Below, piece after piece: positions 20,457-32,592 of a stretch of 64,000 bases of DNA. How positions within the stretch are numbered: the stretch's first letter is position 1; each line of letters begins with the position of its first letter. The DNA lies in the NCBI RefSeq assembly GCF_002878395.1, contig NW_025861526.1:143247-207246 (forward strand), read 5' to 3'. This stretch comes from Capsicum annuum (taxonomy: Eukaryota; Streptophyta; Magnoliopsida; Solanales; Solanaceae). Below the pieces are notes generated by a model. The model ran no database searches, had not been told where the DNA came from, and saw nothing but the letters and a program-made list of their open reading frames with translations. The translations under genes and the position numbers were made by a program.

Positions 20457-23152
20457 TGTAACGACCCAAAATTACCTCTCGAGATATCACATGGTGCTTG
20501 AGGCTACAAGTAGCCCTAAGCTTACCGCTTTGAGCTTGTTTCTACTAATTACACTCATTTCAAGATGAATTAATTCAAACATTAGCATAGTTATATCATA
20601 TGAAAGGAAATACAGAGAAAATACTCGATCCAAACAACCAAGAAATATTGGAAACCTCAACGCAACCACAATATGATAACTAGTCTGACAAACCCTCTAC
20701 TAATCCATGAACTAGAGAGCCATTGGGACAGGTCCGAAACTAACTCGAAATGAACTGGAAGTAAAAACATAGTCTCTCAAATGCAGAAATGTCTGAAGAT
20801 CGGTCCTCAAACTATGAGTACTCACCGTTGTAGAAATGTAGATAGAGGTACTCAAAAGTCACTAACGAGGCTGGGACTAAGCCCCTGAACCTACATTATA
20901 AGATAATGTAGCACATAGATGTATATGTGGATCAGCACTTAGGAATGTACTAAGTATATGGGGGTGCATGCATTTATATAAAACAATCTCAATACTCTTT
21001 AATCAAATCATGCAGCAATAAGGAATGACTCACATGGCTTGAATAAGTATAAAATGTAAAGCTCATGAATCATGTAGAATGGAGAATGTAACACAAATCT
21101 CGTGAGTCATCATAGTTTAACTTTGAAATCGGTAATCTTCTCTTATTCTCATTACCCATAGGCTAAAGGAGACTTTAAACATTACCTTCAACTCATTCAT
21201 ATGACTCATGTCGAGTAAAACTTCTTCAATGCTCAAGAACTCATAACTCTTTTGAACTCAAATACTAGGAAACAAAATCATATAACTTTGAAACATACTT
21301 GAAAGCATTTCGTTAACGTTAGAAAAATATGTCATTTCAAGCTTTAGGGAAAAATACTCATATCAAGGGAAAGTATTTTAGTTTTAAAGGAAAATATCTT
21401 ATCTCAATGGAAAATACTTTAGTTTAGGGAGTTTCTCTTAACCGACATAAACCATACAAGCTACATGGAGCCCAATATTTTGTCCTCCTAAGGAAGAGAC
21501 CTCATGTTGGGGAGAGGAATCATACTCTTTCCAGGAAGTATAACCTAGGTCCAGTTATCACTAAACAAACTCGGCCTCAGGCCTAATATCATCTTGGCCT
21601 TAGTCCCAATAATAATCATAAACTCGGCCTCAGGCCCAACCTAACGTGGCACATAGTTTTGGGGTAAGAAATCATAGTAACTTACCCGCTCGATGCTAAA
21701 TACAACTCCCTTTAGTTTATCTCGCTCATCTCATGAAAATCCACTTTAGAATAATCTCATGGTTCAATAAGAACCCAATAATCAAATCTGTAATCTCATG
21801 TAGTAGAGTGAATTTCAAAACTCAATGACCATTAGATCAAAACATTTCTCAACAATCTCAGAATACTCAAATCATGGATTATTATAGCACAAGAGTTCAT
21901 AAAATCTCAAGTCTCAAGTAGGTCTTAATAACCCATAATTAAATCTCAAGATAAAACTCATCAAAATCATAATAGATAGCATATAGATTCATAAATCATG
22001 TCAAAATTTGGAAATTTCAGTAATTTATCTCAAAATCTCAACATACTCACATACTTCAATGTTTCAAACATTCCAACTATTAACTTCTCAAGAATTAAAA
22101 CCATGGGGTATAGACACATCTGCAATTTCTCAAGAAAATATGTAAAAATCATGTCATTAGACCCTCAATTCAAGGAAAACCGCAAAAGCTTGCAAGCAAT
22201 AACAATGGGTGAAAAACCCCAATTCAATTTCATGTAAAATCCCATAAATTACAGAGAACTATAGTTTAAATAATCTTTTGGGCACAAGGGTGAAAGGTCC
22301 CTTGTTCAAAACCCCACATACCTTAAATTAGAAGCTTTGGATGAACTCTCGCTTTTGGGACTCTATTCGTACTCTTGAATGAGGGTTCTTGAAGCCCTTG
22401 ACTTGGGAACCTTGAATTTGACTCAATTTAGAAAACCTATGGTGGATTCTTGAGATTCCTGGAAGATGTTTTGGATACTTAGGGTTTTTGTTGAGACAAA
22501 ACTTGAGAGAGATTTCATAGAATGCTTGTAAATGACCTTGATTTGGTGTTTGTACGGTTTAAGAGGCTTGGAAAAGGTCCAAAATGCCTTTTTTAACTTC
22601 TAAACAAAGCTGGAAAAATTGAACTGAGAACCCGATTTCATGGGCCACCGCAACGTGCCATTATCACGGTGGCTTACTAGAAATTGACAAATGGGAAATT
22701 GGTAGTCACCATAATGTGGAGCCATCGCGTTGTCCCATTAGTTGAGACCTGGAACTTCAGCGCGACACGTCACAATCGCGCCAGGCCACTAGAAATTGAC
22801 TATTGGGAAATTGGGGTCCTCCGCGATGCGCCACTGTCACAGAGTTCCACTGGAAATTGACAAGTGTCAAATAGACCCTTTCCGCGATGCACCAAGCACA
22901 AAATGACTTTGTTTTATGACTAGGACTTAATTAGCCATAACTTCTTACCGGGTATCAGATTTGGGCGAATCTTATATCGATGGAAAGCTTATCAAATTGT
23001 CCATGTGATAAAAAGTCAAAATTAGGGAAATTCTATATGGTTAACACGATACTCACTTAGGAAGTCACTTCTCAATCTTTTAGGGCCAGAATTACGCCTC
23101 ACTTAACACGTCCTAAGGTTCATTCTACGAGAGTATTTCGCTGGGTCTTACA
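20457..23152 (-). repeat. Element A right (5') LTR, complete
   Basis: 2,696 bp, TGTAACGACC...GGGTCTTACA, terminal TG...CA. It contains a three-unit repeat (22676, 22788, 22849) sharing ACTAGAAATTGAC and a GGGAAATTGG-like phrase, interleaved with CGCGATGCGCCA words. That block lies about 260-500 bp from the transcription-start end of the LTR. The frame at 21998-22237 is not a gene. Confidence 0.9.
22640..22900 (-). repeat. Reiterated GC-richer block in element A LTR
   Basis: Three partial copies of about 60-110 bp start at 22676, 22788 and 22849 (ACTAGAAATTGACAAATGGG, ACTAGAAATTGACTATTGGG, ACTGGAAATTGACAAGTGTC). They are separated by CACCGCAACGTGCCA, CATCGCGTTGTCCCA and CCGCGATGCGCCACTG. CpG density is much higher than in the surrounding LTR. 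The position suggests a U3 enhancer-like array. Confidence 0.75.
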
Positions 23153-25168
23153 TTATATATGAGTTGAATCGTGATTATGAGCCATATAACCTCCAGAGCC
23201 ATATTATATGCAAACATGATCCATACCTCCAATCAAGCCAATAAACCCCAACTGTACCGATATTGATAGCATTATGCATAACAATAGGCAATATCCTTAA
23301 TTCAACTTGAGAATCAATCCCATAATGAGATGCATAAGTCATAATTCATTCTTACAATTCATTCCATTAATCATACATAAGATAATACTATTCGCAATAC
23401 TCAGACGTTGGATCCATTCTTCCATGACCAACTAACGTAATTAATATTTATATTCAACCCTCTCAAGTGTCACCCTACTATTTACAAGAATATTCCATAT
23501 GCAATGAGTCTACAAAGTTATCATAAGTATTGGCATAAGGTGGGATGGAGGGCCTACTTCTACTTCCCGAAGGTTCACTTAGGTAATTTCTATCTCGAAC
23601 TAGGCTAAGGTATCAAAGTCCATCCCTAGATGTCAAGCTATCCCTCAACAGTGCTAAGATATAAATCTTTCCCCAAACATTGTCAACAAAGGCAATCTTA
23701 CCTAGAACCATAGCAAATAGAGCAAATTCCTTAACTTAACCAATTAGGGACAATTCTACCCTACATGAGTAACTAGATAATCCCATCTACCTTGAGTAAT
23801 CAAGGAATTTCCATTCTAACTATACACCATGAAGCCCAACTCACCTAAGTTAACCTACCTGCACTAATTATTACGTACCTAGGGTTTCAAGGTAGTCTAA
23901 GGGTCCAATTAACCCAAATATCATCATTCACGCCTCCAACTCCTAAATCTCATCCCATATCTAGAACAATATCACATTCCTTCTACAAGGTAGATCAATT
24001 TATGGAGTATGTAAGCCGATACTTGGAAATCGTAAAAGGCTCGAAGAATCTACTATATCACTTATTTCCCTTTTGAGAAGCTACTGCAAGGTTCCATGCT
24101 ATCAGAACCACAATCTACTCATCAAAATAAGAATAATAGTACCCATATTACATTATTGTGATTGGTCCAAAATCATTCAAAAATCCCATATGTCTCATTT
24201 ACAAAAATCGTGTTTCCAAAGCTAAACTAACATTCCCTTACGCTCAAGAAGAAATTACCCTTAAAATAGGTAAAATTCGAGCTACATTAGTGCTAAAATC
24301 AAGTCACCAAGTTGTAGGGATTTTAGAGAAGAAAAGGGGAAAATAAACCATGGAATTGAAGAAATCTTACCATAAATTTGAAGGAGAATCAAGAAATAAT
24401 CATTATTAAAGCTCCCTAAATCACCTACAAGCTCTAATCCTAAGCTTGACCAATATTTAGGGTTCAACTATCATGAAAATGAATGAAGAAAGAGAAAATG
24501 GGTTTAAGAAAGGGTATTTATACCCTTTCCAGGCACATAGGAGTCACAATCGCGACAGTAACACCATAATCGCGGTACCCGTCCCTGGTCACCAATCAAA
24601 TTTGCAATGACCAACATCCATATATGTGACTCTAGTGCTGAGGCTAGGAATATCGGTATTGTGATGCCAACGTTGCTTTAATAATACATATGGCAACTGC
24701 TAGATCGCAAACACTATCTATTCGATATTCCATGAAAACAAACTATGCCACCCTACCAAATTCGATGTTCTAAACTCAATAACATTGTCAAAATTTCCAT
24801 CTACGGTTGCCTTAAAAAAGGTTTTCCCCATATCAAACTTTTATTTTCTTAACTTTCAATCGATAACTCAAAATGAGCTTGGGTTTCTCGGGACCCAAAC
24901 CAAAAGTCCACCCAGCCTAAAATCGCCATTCCAAAGCTATAGGAATAGTCAGAATTGGCATACAAGGTTTTTGTCTAAAGTTTTTGCCTGGTGTCTATTT
25001 TGAACTAATGATGACTTAAAGACAGATAATTGGCTCTAAAAAACAAATAAACTAGCCAGTAACCAAACTGCCTATCCCAGTAAGTTATAACTGACTTGGG
25101 GGAGATATTGGAAAGCTCTAATAGTGAAAATAGGCAGAAATATAGAAAATGCCTAAAGGGTTATTACA
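23153..25168 (-). repeat. Element F 3' LTR, inner segment
   Basis: Continues the LTR interrupted by A and ends GGGTTATTACA at 25168. It contains TATTTATA at 24515-24522 (TATAAATA on the minus strand) with a CAATCGCGACAG/ATAATCGCGG block at 24542-24580 on its upstream side. The phrase AACTAGGCTAAGGTATC near 23597 is shared with B (47714-47732). Short frames here (24158-24346, 24785-25003) are not coding. Confidence 0.8.
24515..24522 (-). promoter_or_regulatory. TATA box of element F LTR
   Basis: TATAAATA on the minus strand, followed downstream by CCCTTTC and preceded by the ATCGCG-rich block. Its place within the LTR and the matching arrangement in B, C1 and C2 support a promoter role. Confidence 0.6.
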
Positions 25169-26148
25169 ATATCCACTACTAAAAGGACTTTAATCCGAGA
25201 AAGTAATGGATAAGGATGTACCTAAAGTCTTAAACAGGTGAGGATACTAGGTCCACATCATTCTCTAGATCTCCCAAGTAGCCTCTTCTACTAGGTGGTG
25301 CCTCCCCTAAACCTTAACTGTAGAAATCTCATTAGTGCTTAACTGCCTAATATCACTAGCTAAATTTAGCATAGGCTCATCCACGAAGGTCAACCTCTCA
25401 TCCAACTGGACTGAATCCTATCTAATCATATGAGATGGATTAAGAATATACCTCTGCAACATGGATACAGTGAAAACCAGATGGACAACAAAAAAATCTT
25501 GGGGGTAAGGCTAACTCTTAAGCCACCTTACCAACTATGCGAAGAATCTCAAAGAGTCTAATATATTTAGGTTTGACCTTACCTTTCCTCCTAAACCTCA
25601 TATCACCTTTAATAGGTGATACATAAAGGAATAGCTGATCACCAACTCCAGCTTTCAAGGCATGAATCCTACAATCTGTATAAGCCTTCTTCTTACTCTA
25701 AGTTGCTCTTAACCCATCCGAAATTACCCTGACTTAATCCAATGACTCCTGGAGCACATTAGTACCATAGGGTATAATCTATAAAGTTTGACACCACCCA
25801 ATCAGGAAATGACATAGCCTAACATACAAAGCCACAAAAAGTGCCATCTCAATACTGGAATAATAATTGTTGTTATATCCAAACTCTGCCAAGGCTAAGT
25901 GCTCTTCCTGCTACCTCCAAAGTTTATAACACAAACTCAGAGCATATTCTAAAGAACCTAAATAGTCCTCTCTGACTGGCCATTAGTATGGGATGAAAGA
26001 TTGTACTAAAATACATCTAAGTACCCAACTCCTCTTGAAAAGCTCTCTAAAATCTAAAAGTAAACACTGACCCCCAGCCTGAAAATGATAAAAATAGGCA
26101 CACCGTGCAAATAGACAGTCTCACATATATAAATATGGTCTAATCTCT
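25169..26148 (-). pseudogene. Element F: integrase C-terminus, GPY/F module and chromodomain
   Basis: Reading minus from 26148: an integrase C-terminal trace (AEFGYNNNYYSSIEMA), a linker (KAYTDCRIHALKAGVGD), a GPY/F-like stretch (LFLYVSPIKGDMRFRRKGK then KPKYIRLFEIL), and then a chromodomain (LSTNEISTVKV, GRHHLVEEATWEI, YPHLF) ending near 25240. Several stops are present and no long frame survives. The chromodomain places F in the chromovirus branch of Ty3/gypsy. In that group the domain directs integration to marked chromatin. The catalytic core would lie beyond 26148, where C1 is inserted. Confidence 0.8.
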
Positions 26149-26299
26149 TGATGTTCCATGGTTTTATGGAGATTTTGATGCTTAAAATTGCAAAATATGC
26201 AAGTAATTAGGTTTGTTGATGTGTTTTGTGTCTTATTTTGCAGGAAAACTGGTTTTGGGAGACCAATAGAAGAAAAGAAGTTGAAAGTTGAAGTTTGGA

Positions 26300-26580
26300 C
26301 TAATTATGTTGGCACCTACCATACATAGGTGATACGTATGTGGCATAGGTTTTAAAGTAGGTGTCAGAAGGTTAAAGTTCAGAGAATCTGAGAATTTGGT
26401 ACTGCTACCTACGAAGGGCCATCTACGACCCGTAGGTGCCACCTACGGTGCCCTAGGTTCCAGTGAAAGTTTCAAAGGGCCAAAAGTTTATAGAAACTGT
26501 AGAAAAAGACTTTTCTATCACCTATGTAGGTGATAGGTACCTCTTATGGCCCATAAGTGGCACCTTAGGTGGCCATCGAC
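26300..26580 (+). repeat. Block of CACCTA/TAGGTG and CTACGG/CGTAGG words in C1 LTR
   Basis: GCACCTACC, ATAGGTGATACG, GCATAGG, GTAGGTGTC, GCTACCTACGAAGG, CATCTACGACCCGTAGGTGCC, CACCTACGGTGCC, CACCTATGTAGGTGATAGG and GCACCTTAGGTGG follow one another. Many are short inverted pairs that could form hairpins. The block ends about 50 bp before the TATA box at 26631. Confidence 0.75.
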
Positions 26581-26630
26581 CCAAGTTACCCAGTTTGTTT
26601 TAGTTTTGATTTTATGGTTTTTATGTAATC

Positions 26631-26638
26631 TATAAATA
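26631..26638 (+). promoter_or_regulatory. TATA box of element C1 LTR
   Basis: TATAAATA directly downstream of the CTACGG word block. The aligned position in C2 reads TATAAGTA (41220) and CATAAATA (47118). Confidence 0.65.
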
Positions 26639-27540
26639 CTCTTATGATGTTTCTTAGTCAGTTTATGCACTTTATACTCTTACAAATATACATTTATTTC
26701 AAGATTGACTTTTGATCTGGGAATCTTCTTGTTCTTAGTTTTTGGTTAATTAATTAATTTGAGACTTTGGGGTTTCTTTGTCAATTATTGTTATATTAAT
26801 CATATGCATTCTTCATTGAATTCCACGGATTGTTTAACAAGTATGAGTGGCTGATTCCCTTAGCTAGGGTTACGGGAACCTTGGCAAATTAATGAAGTAG
26901 GAGAAATGTGAGATTCATTTAGATCATTGTTACTACATGTATTGTGATCTTCTTTAATTTAATTTGTTTCATAGCGGTGCCAATGCAGAGAACTCGTATG
27001 TATTTATGCTCATCCTTAAAAGGAAGTTTAATATTGGGAAAAAAAGATTACAACTGTGATTCCAGGATATCAACCCTCGTCTAATAACTTAAGACCCAAA
27101 AGGTGATAGATAAAATGAGAGCCAGGACTAAGGTTAGAAATGCGACACTCTGAGATGCAAAAGGTAATGAGTGAAATTCACCAAAGGTGTTCAAAATATG
27201 GTTGGTGATATATAACTTGTCAGATTTTGCATGCATAACCTTGAGATAGGCTAATTGAGCATGATAAACCTACAGAGTTAGAAGTTAAAGGGAACACAAG
27301 CCTAGTTTTCATCTCAGATTGTTTAAAACCAAAAGCATTCAAGTATTGTCACTTTTTACTGATTACTACAAAGCTCCCTCCCCCCATTTACTTTTCTGCA
27401 CTATCAGGCTATTTCAGCAAATTTGAGAGATATTTCTAACCTATTCCATGTGGGTTCGACCCCAACCTAGTTGGGTTACTATAGTGAACATCGACTACTT
27501 TATACTTCTTGGAGGTGTAGTTTTGGGAGACATTAAATTT

Positions 27541-27558
27541 TGGCACCGTTCCTAGGGA
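27541..27558 (+). other. Element C1 primer-binding site, tRNA-Asp type
   Basis: TGGCACCGTTCCTAGGGA matches the plant tRNA-Asp primer site TGGCGCCGTTGCCGGGGA at 14 of 18 positions. It lies 5 bases inside the LTR end. This primer is typical of the Athila/Tat branch and sets C1 apart from the tRNA-Met-primed elements around it. Confidence 0.75.
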
Positions 27559-27641
27559 ATACAGTTATAGAGTTATTGATTGAAGTTGTTGAGGTTTTCA
27601 AGTTCTATTTTTCTATTCTTCTTAGGGAATAAGTTGTTATA

Positions 27642-29240
27642 TGCCTAGAACTAGGATTCAAGGCAATCCCTTACTCCCATTTTATCTTAAGCCAGATTAA
27701 ATCCTACAATCGAATCATAAAATGTTAGAAAATAAATGTAAAAGTCATCTTGAAGGGCTTAGGGATAATCTAACTGGCTTACCTCCCCCTCCTCCTGGTG
27801 TAGGAGACGATTGATCAAACCACTGATCAATTATTAACAGAAGTAATTCTACTAATGCAAGGAGAGATGTGGATGGCCGTCGTATAGCTCAGAAGGCAGA
27901 GACAAGGAACAGATGGTTGAGCAGATTTCAATAGACATTTAGATAGAGGTCGAAGAGGTAGAGCTTAAGTACTCCCAACCAATTAGTATTTTCCACCATA
28001 TTATAATCCAGAGAAAGACCTGGAATACGTTGAGCCTACTGAGACAGGAACTAGCATTCCTCCAGTATTGCCACCGGGTGTGGATTTTGATATTCTAGTG
28101 CTATGATCCAGTTGTTGAATATGAAAGGTGTGTTTGTTGGCTTGTCGACTAATGACGCGAACATATACCTCATAAATTTTATTAGAATTTGCACTTTGTA
28201 CATTATACCTAGGGTAGATTAGGAAGCTCTAAGACTCAGTTTGTTCCCTTTCTCTCTCACTAGTAAAGCTACATTATGGTTAAGGAAACTTACTCGTGAG
28301 TCCATTACTTCTTGAAATGAGTTGTGGAAGAAGTTTTTACACCATTTTCCCCTCCATCCATAATGCTACAGTTGAAGGTTATAATTTTAGGTAGTTACAT
28401 TCTAGATTAATGTATGAGGCACAATTATGGTTTTAGAATAAGTAAATGATGGTACTGAATCACACAGAATTATAGAAAGCAACTTAAAATATTCTATCGA
28501 GCCCTTAACACCAGTTCTAAAGTCATGGCGGATACTGTCACTAGAGAGCATTCATATGCCTATGTTAGGAGGCAGCATCGAAGATATTAGATCATATCTT
28601 TCTCACCAACCGAGGGTGGCATACCCGAAAGGCAAAGAGAGGCGCTGGCATTTATGCTATTGGGGCTTCCAGCAAGCATAGAGTTGCAGATGACACAATG
28701 GCGCAAGAGGTTACTCATCTAAGGACAGAGGTTAGGTTATTGATGAAGAAGTTTATGATGATGAACTCCAAGAAGGTGAATATAGTAAGCACGTAAGGTA
28801 GGCCTCTAGATTATATGACTCAAATTTTAATGAAGAGGTAAAATATATAGATACAGAGTTGGTGAGTTTCTGAGCCAAAAGCCAATTGTCTGCTCATGAC
28901 AATTGGAACTCAAGGCAAGGAAACTAAGGTCAAAACTACAATAAGGATTGGTACAAAGAATACAGCAGAGAAAGGGATAGTGATTGGAGATGCAAGGATG
29001 ATTGTAAAGAGAAGGGTGATGCATATGTTCCAGCTGGCAGTTGTGACAGTGCAAGGTTAAAGGCTATATTTTCAAAGCTGGTAAAGGGTAAAAAATAGTA
29101 TAGAAAATATCATTAAGAAGATTAGCTCAGACATTTCTAGGTTGACCCAGAAGGTATAACTGCATGCTACTGCGATCAAGCAATTGGAGCAGCAATTTGG
29201 CCAGATGTCAGCAACCTTAAATCAGTGGCAGTAGGGCACC
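27642..29240 (+). pseudogene. Element C1 gag
   Basis: Opens MPRTRIQGNPLLPF, the same start as C2's MPSIRSRGNPSLPP. Further on come NLTGLPPPPPGVGDD, MIQLLNMKGVFVGLS, EALRLSLFPFSLTSKATLWL and an acidic/basic region with NWNSRQGN. These are signatures of the long Athila/Tat gag, which has the capsid in its N-terminal half. More than ten stops interrupt the frame. No zinc knuckle is evident. The ATG at 27642 is taken as the start because it follows the primer-binding site by about 85 bases and is shared with C2. Confidence 0.75.
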
Positions 29241-29255
29241 CTTCTAAGAAATACA

Positions 29256-30139
29256 GTGCAAAATTCAAAAAATAACGGACACTGTCTAGCAATCATCACT
29301 CGTAGTAGTAAGGAAACCATTAATACTCCCATGCCTATAGTGGATGGAGCTAGGGATAATGTTGTTTATATAGATGAGGCACCTAAAGCAGAATCAGAGA
29401 AGCTAGTGACTAGTGCTAAGTCATCACAAACATTGATAGGTGTTGAAAAAGGTAAGGGAAAAGTAGATAACCTGATAGTGAAGACCATTCCAAGACCTCC
29501 CCCACCTTTTCCTTAGAGATAAAAGAAAAATGAAGAAGAAAAGAAGTACAAAAAGTTCATTACTATGCTGAAAGAGTTTAGTTTGAATATCCCTCGTCTT
29601 AAAGCTCTTGAACAAATGTATGGACATGAGAAATTTATGAAGGATTTAGTGACATAGAAGAGATCTGTTAGTTATGAGGATTTTGGTGGGTTGAATCATT
29701 GCAGTACAATTACATCATGATCTCAGGTGCAAATGAAAGGTGATCCAGGTGCTTTCACGATTCCATGCACCATTGGGACATCAAGATTTGCCAAAGCTCT
29801 TTGTGACTTGGGTGCCAGTATTAACTTAATGTCGTTAGCAGTGTTCAAATAGTTGGGCTTCAGACCTCCTAAACCAATGATAATATGGTTGTTGATGTCA
29901 GATCGTATGGTTAAGAAGTCTGTAGGCATATCATTTAATGTGATGGTCAAGATGGACAACTATATCTTTTTGGATGACTTTGTTATCTTAGATTATGAAG
30001 TTGATTTTGATATGCCCATAATTTTAGAGAGACCATTTTTGGCCAAGTGTAGAGCATTGGTGGATATGGAGAAAGGAAATCTTAAGTTCAGACTGAATGA
30101 TGAGGACGTCACATTTAATGTTCAAAGAACCATAAATTA
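29256..30139 (+). pseudogene. Element C1 aspartic protease
   Basis: Frame 29256-29516 (pre-protease linker, serine- and lysine-rich) is followed by the protease proper. [18 protein letters not shown] leads to the active-site strand [13 protein letters not shown] (near 29800), then KPMIIWLLMSDR, VGISFNVMVKMDNYIF, FVILDYEVDFDMPIIL and RPFLAKCRALVDMEKGNL. DLGAS replaces DTGAS, as is common in this branch. One stop follows AVFK, and further losses lie at 29517-29725. After 30139 there is no RT. A conserved non-coding phrase TAAATCAGGCGCTGCTTGGG (30257) begins the 3' part. Confidence 0.85.
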
Positions 30140-30478
30140 GCTAACTTACATGAGGGTGGTCTCAGTAATAAATTATGTTGATGACCCTGGAGGCCAATTC
30201 TTTGACTACCTTGATGAATTTTGAGTAATCAAGGTACGCGCATCATGCTGTGATATTAAATCAGGCGCTGCTTGGGAGGCGACCCAAGGTATCTTATTTT
30301 TTATGAATTTGTGTTAATTTGTGCTAGTGTGATTGACATCGGATCTACGCACCTGAGGTGCCACCGGTATATTCCTAACTCTTTTGTTTTGTTGTGGCCC
30401 AATGCACTGGGTTCAATGGGATGTCTATTTGATGGGGGTAGGGCTACTTGTGGTTCTTGATTTCCTCCTAAGATTTTT
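30140..30478 (+). other. Element C1 3' untranslated part, proximal piece
   Basis: Contains AATCAAGGTACGCGCATCAT and TAAATCAGGCGCTGCTTGGG, phrases conserved after the protease in related plant elements. It ends in AAGATTTTT, where element D inserted. The frame at 30272-30460 is not a gene. Confidence 0.6.
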
Positions 30479-32576
30479 TGACATAACCCAAACCATGGCC
30501 TAGTTATGTCAGGCATCTCAAGTCCAACAAGGACCGGAGACCACCCCATGTACCCAATCCAGCTAAAAAATATACAAATTGTGTTAGATAAATTTCAAAC
30601 ATATAACAAGATAGAGTATTAAAATTTCAATGACTTTGGAATAAGTCGAAAATCAAGACCAACCCAACTAAGTCATGTCTTCCAAACCAAACCAATCAAA
30701 CCATAATATACCAAAGTCCACAAATATCCATACAAATCCTCTAAACAATGTCAAAAAATATCTTATTGGGACATGCCCCCAACCATAGACAAAAACAAAT
30801 GTCAAAAGAATAGTAAAGGCATAAGATGAACTGTAACATGAAATGGGCATTCAAAATAATGGATGCTCACCACTACAGTATGACTCAAATTTGTCTCTAA
30901 ATCCAAGTCACTAAGCAAGAGGAATGGTAGTATGGCCGATTCCTGCATTGCATGGGAATACAGCGCCCAAAGATGTGTTAACGGGTGAATGCTAACAAGT
31001 ACTCAGGCGTAAGGATAAAATAATGCCATTATTCATACCAAAGTAAATAACTATGTACAATCACACATATATATACACATATATACCATGTTGGTAAAGG
31101 GGACCGGGTTTAGCATGTGTTCAAAACTTTAACCTGGGTTTGTGTAGCTTTACTGTCATAATCCACCCATGGGCTATATTAGTTCAATGTTACCCCCTGA
31201 ACGGGCTCCAATACGTATAGCCGCACGAACTGGAGGTACTATAGGTGGTCGAGGGTTCCCTTGTACCCTTCGCCCTCTATGATACATATATACATGCATA
31301 TACTTGGGGGATTCCCGTGTACCCCACAAGTAGGTCACCAAGACCAATCCTTATGTCGACAAACATAAGTTTCCAGTGTCAACCTTTCGGACTCATACCC
31401 TAATGGCTAGCTATCACAACCCCCATTATTGCCCAATCAATACATTTAGCACATAACCAAACCACCAATTCCAAGAGTCAATTATTAAGGCATAAGGAAG
31501 TGGTATCGTTATACCGACTATAGCTTGCAATCAATGTCATTAGCCAACACTTAAGGGATTCCCATGTACCCCACAAGGTTTTCATAGATTACTTACTTAA
31601 GGGATTCCATTGTACCCCATAAGATTTTCAAAACCATCTTTAACAAAAGAAATGGCCACCAAGGCCTTTCCAAATAAATTAAAATCAATCAAACCAATTT
31701 AGGCTCCATTACCATATAATACAATGCAAGGATTTTAATAATGGTCGAAATATGTGACAAAATTAGTCTCATAGGCATTTTATCAAACATGTTGAGGGCC
31801 TAAGACTTCCAAAACCAAAAATCATGTATCAATTGACCATTCCCATACAACCACGTGTTCAAACCACGATTATAAAATGAAAACCATAAGAAAAACATGG
31901 GAGAACATTATCCAACCAACAATAACAAAAAACCCCAACATATATTTCAAAACCCAAACATTACCACAATAATACCATGAAAATCATTCATTAATAACAT
32001 GATTTTAGTTGAACTAACAATGAGGGAGGAGTAAAGTGCCTTATTCACAAAGATTAATGGAGAGATTTGGGTCTGTAAGCCTCTAGATTTAGACCTTGAA
32101 GAAACCCTAGCCCAATTTTCTTAAGAGTTTTTAGAGAGTGTTTTGATCTTCTAAAGTGAGTAATGAGAGGACAAAAGGTGTTATAAGATGTGGGGTCTTA
32201 AGGGTTTGGAATGGGAAATGTCTAAAATATCCTCAGCTTAAAAGTTGTAAAATAAACGCAGGTGGGTACGGTTTGAACCCCTCACTCGTACCCAATCATA
32301 CGAGTAGTACCCCTTAGTCGTACCTTAGGCAAAAAATTGGACTACAATTCTGTCCAACATACGACTTCATGGACTAACTGGTACCAATATTATATGATTG
32401 GTACACTATAGTCGTACCCTAGGTAGTAGTACATGATCAAGAATGCACACTGTTTAACATATGATTGAGTCCCCTAAATCATACCCACATCAATCGACTA
32501 GTTAGCTCAAGTCGTATGATGGCCAGTGAGTTCAAAACTTAGGAAATTTCTAAGGTTCAAAACTCAGGGTATTTCA
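30479..32576 (-). repeat. Element D left (3') LTR
   Basis: TGACATAACCCAAACC...CAGGGTATTTCA, TG...CA. It holds repeated GGGATTCCCRTGTACCCCA phrases near 31308, 31556 and 31602, and a CATACGA/TCGTACC word block at 32270-32530. Non-coding. The frame at 30668-30850 is a shadow. Confidence 0.92.
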
Positions 32577-32592
32577 ATTCTCCCACACTTGG
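32577..32592 (-). other. Element D polypurine tract (probable)
   Basis: The minus strand reads GATCCAAGTGTGGGAGAAT directly before the 3' LTR. AAGTGTGGGAGAA is a typical plus-strand primer for plant gypsy elements. Confidence 0.65.

Larger units (their letters stand above)
15649..23152 (-). mobile_element. Element A: Ty3/gypsy retrotransposon, minus strand, 3' part deleted
   Basis: The 5' LTR is the right one, 20457-23152 (2,696 bp, TGTAACG...CTTACA). The left LTR begins identically at 15649 (TGTAACGATCTGAAATCACC against TGTAACGACCCAAAATTACC) but is only 1,378 bp long. At 17026 it jumps into the integrase zinc-binding region, so about 1.3 kb of LTR and most of integrase are deleted. In between, minus-strand gag, protease, RT and RNase H remain in normal order. 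The primer-binding site is a perfect 13-base TGGTATCAGAGCC match to initiator tRNA-Met. The flanking 5-mers (CTATC left, TTATA right) do not match, so no target duplication is visible. Confidence 0.88.
14501..26148 (-). mobile_element. Element F: Ty3/gypsy chromovirus, 3' LTR plus integrase end; split by A and cut by C1
   Basis: Removing element A (15649-23152) joins 14501-15648 to 23153-25168 into one ~3.16 kb LTR. It starts TGCCATGACCTGATTTTTGAG and ends GGGTTATTACA at 25168. The start matches the LTR starts of B (38741, 53067) and E (54507, 60050). The internal side (25169-26148) encodes, on the minus strand, a chromodomain, a GPY/F-like stretch and integrase traces, as expected next to the 3' LTR of a minus-strand chromovirus. 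The remainder is interrupted at 26149 by C1 and must resume beyond the window. The 5 bp left of the element are TGTAG. Confidence 0.8.
26149..27535 (+). repeat. Element C1 5' LTR
   Basis: Starts TGATGTTCCATGG and ends GGGAGACATTA, just before the primer-binding site. It aligns in order with the C2 LTRs: GATGCTTAAAATTGC, a CCTACGG/CCGTAGG block, TATAAATA (26631), TTGATTCC-like text, GGTTCGACCCCAACC. Non-coding. Confidence 0.85.

Noticed and set aside
15644..23157. Target duplication for element A
   Set aside because: CTATC on the left and TTATA on the right do not match; A's left LTR is also rearranged, so insertion is argued from the interrupted F LTR instead.
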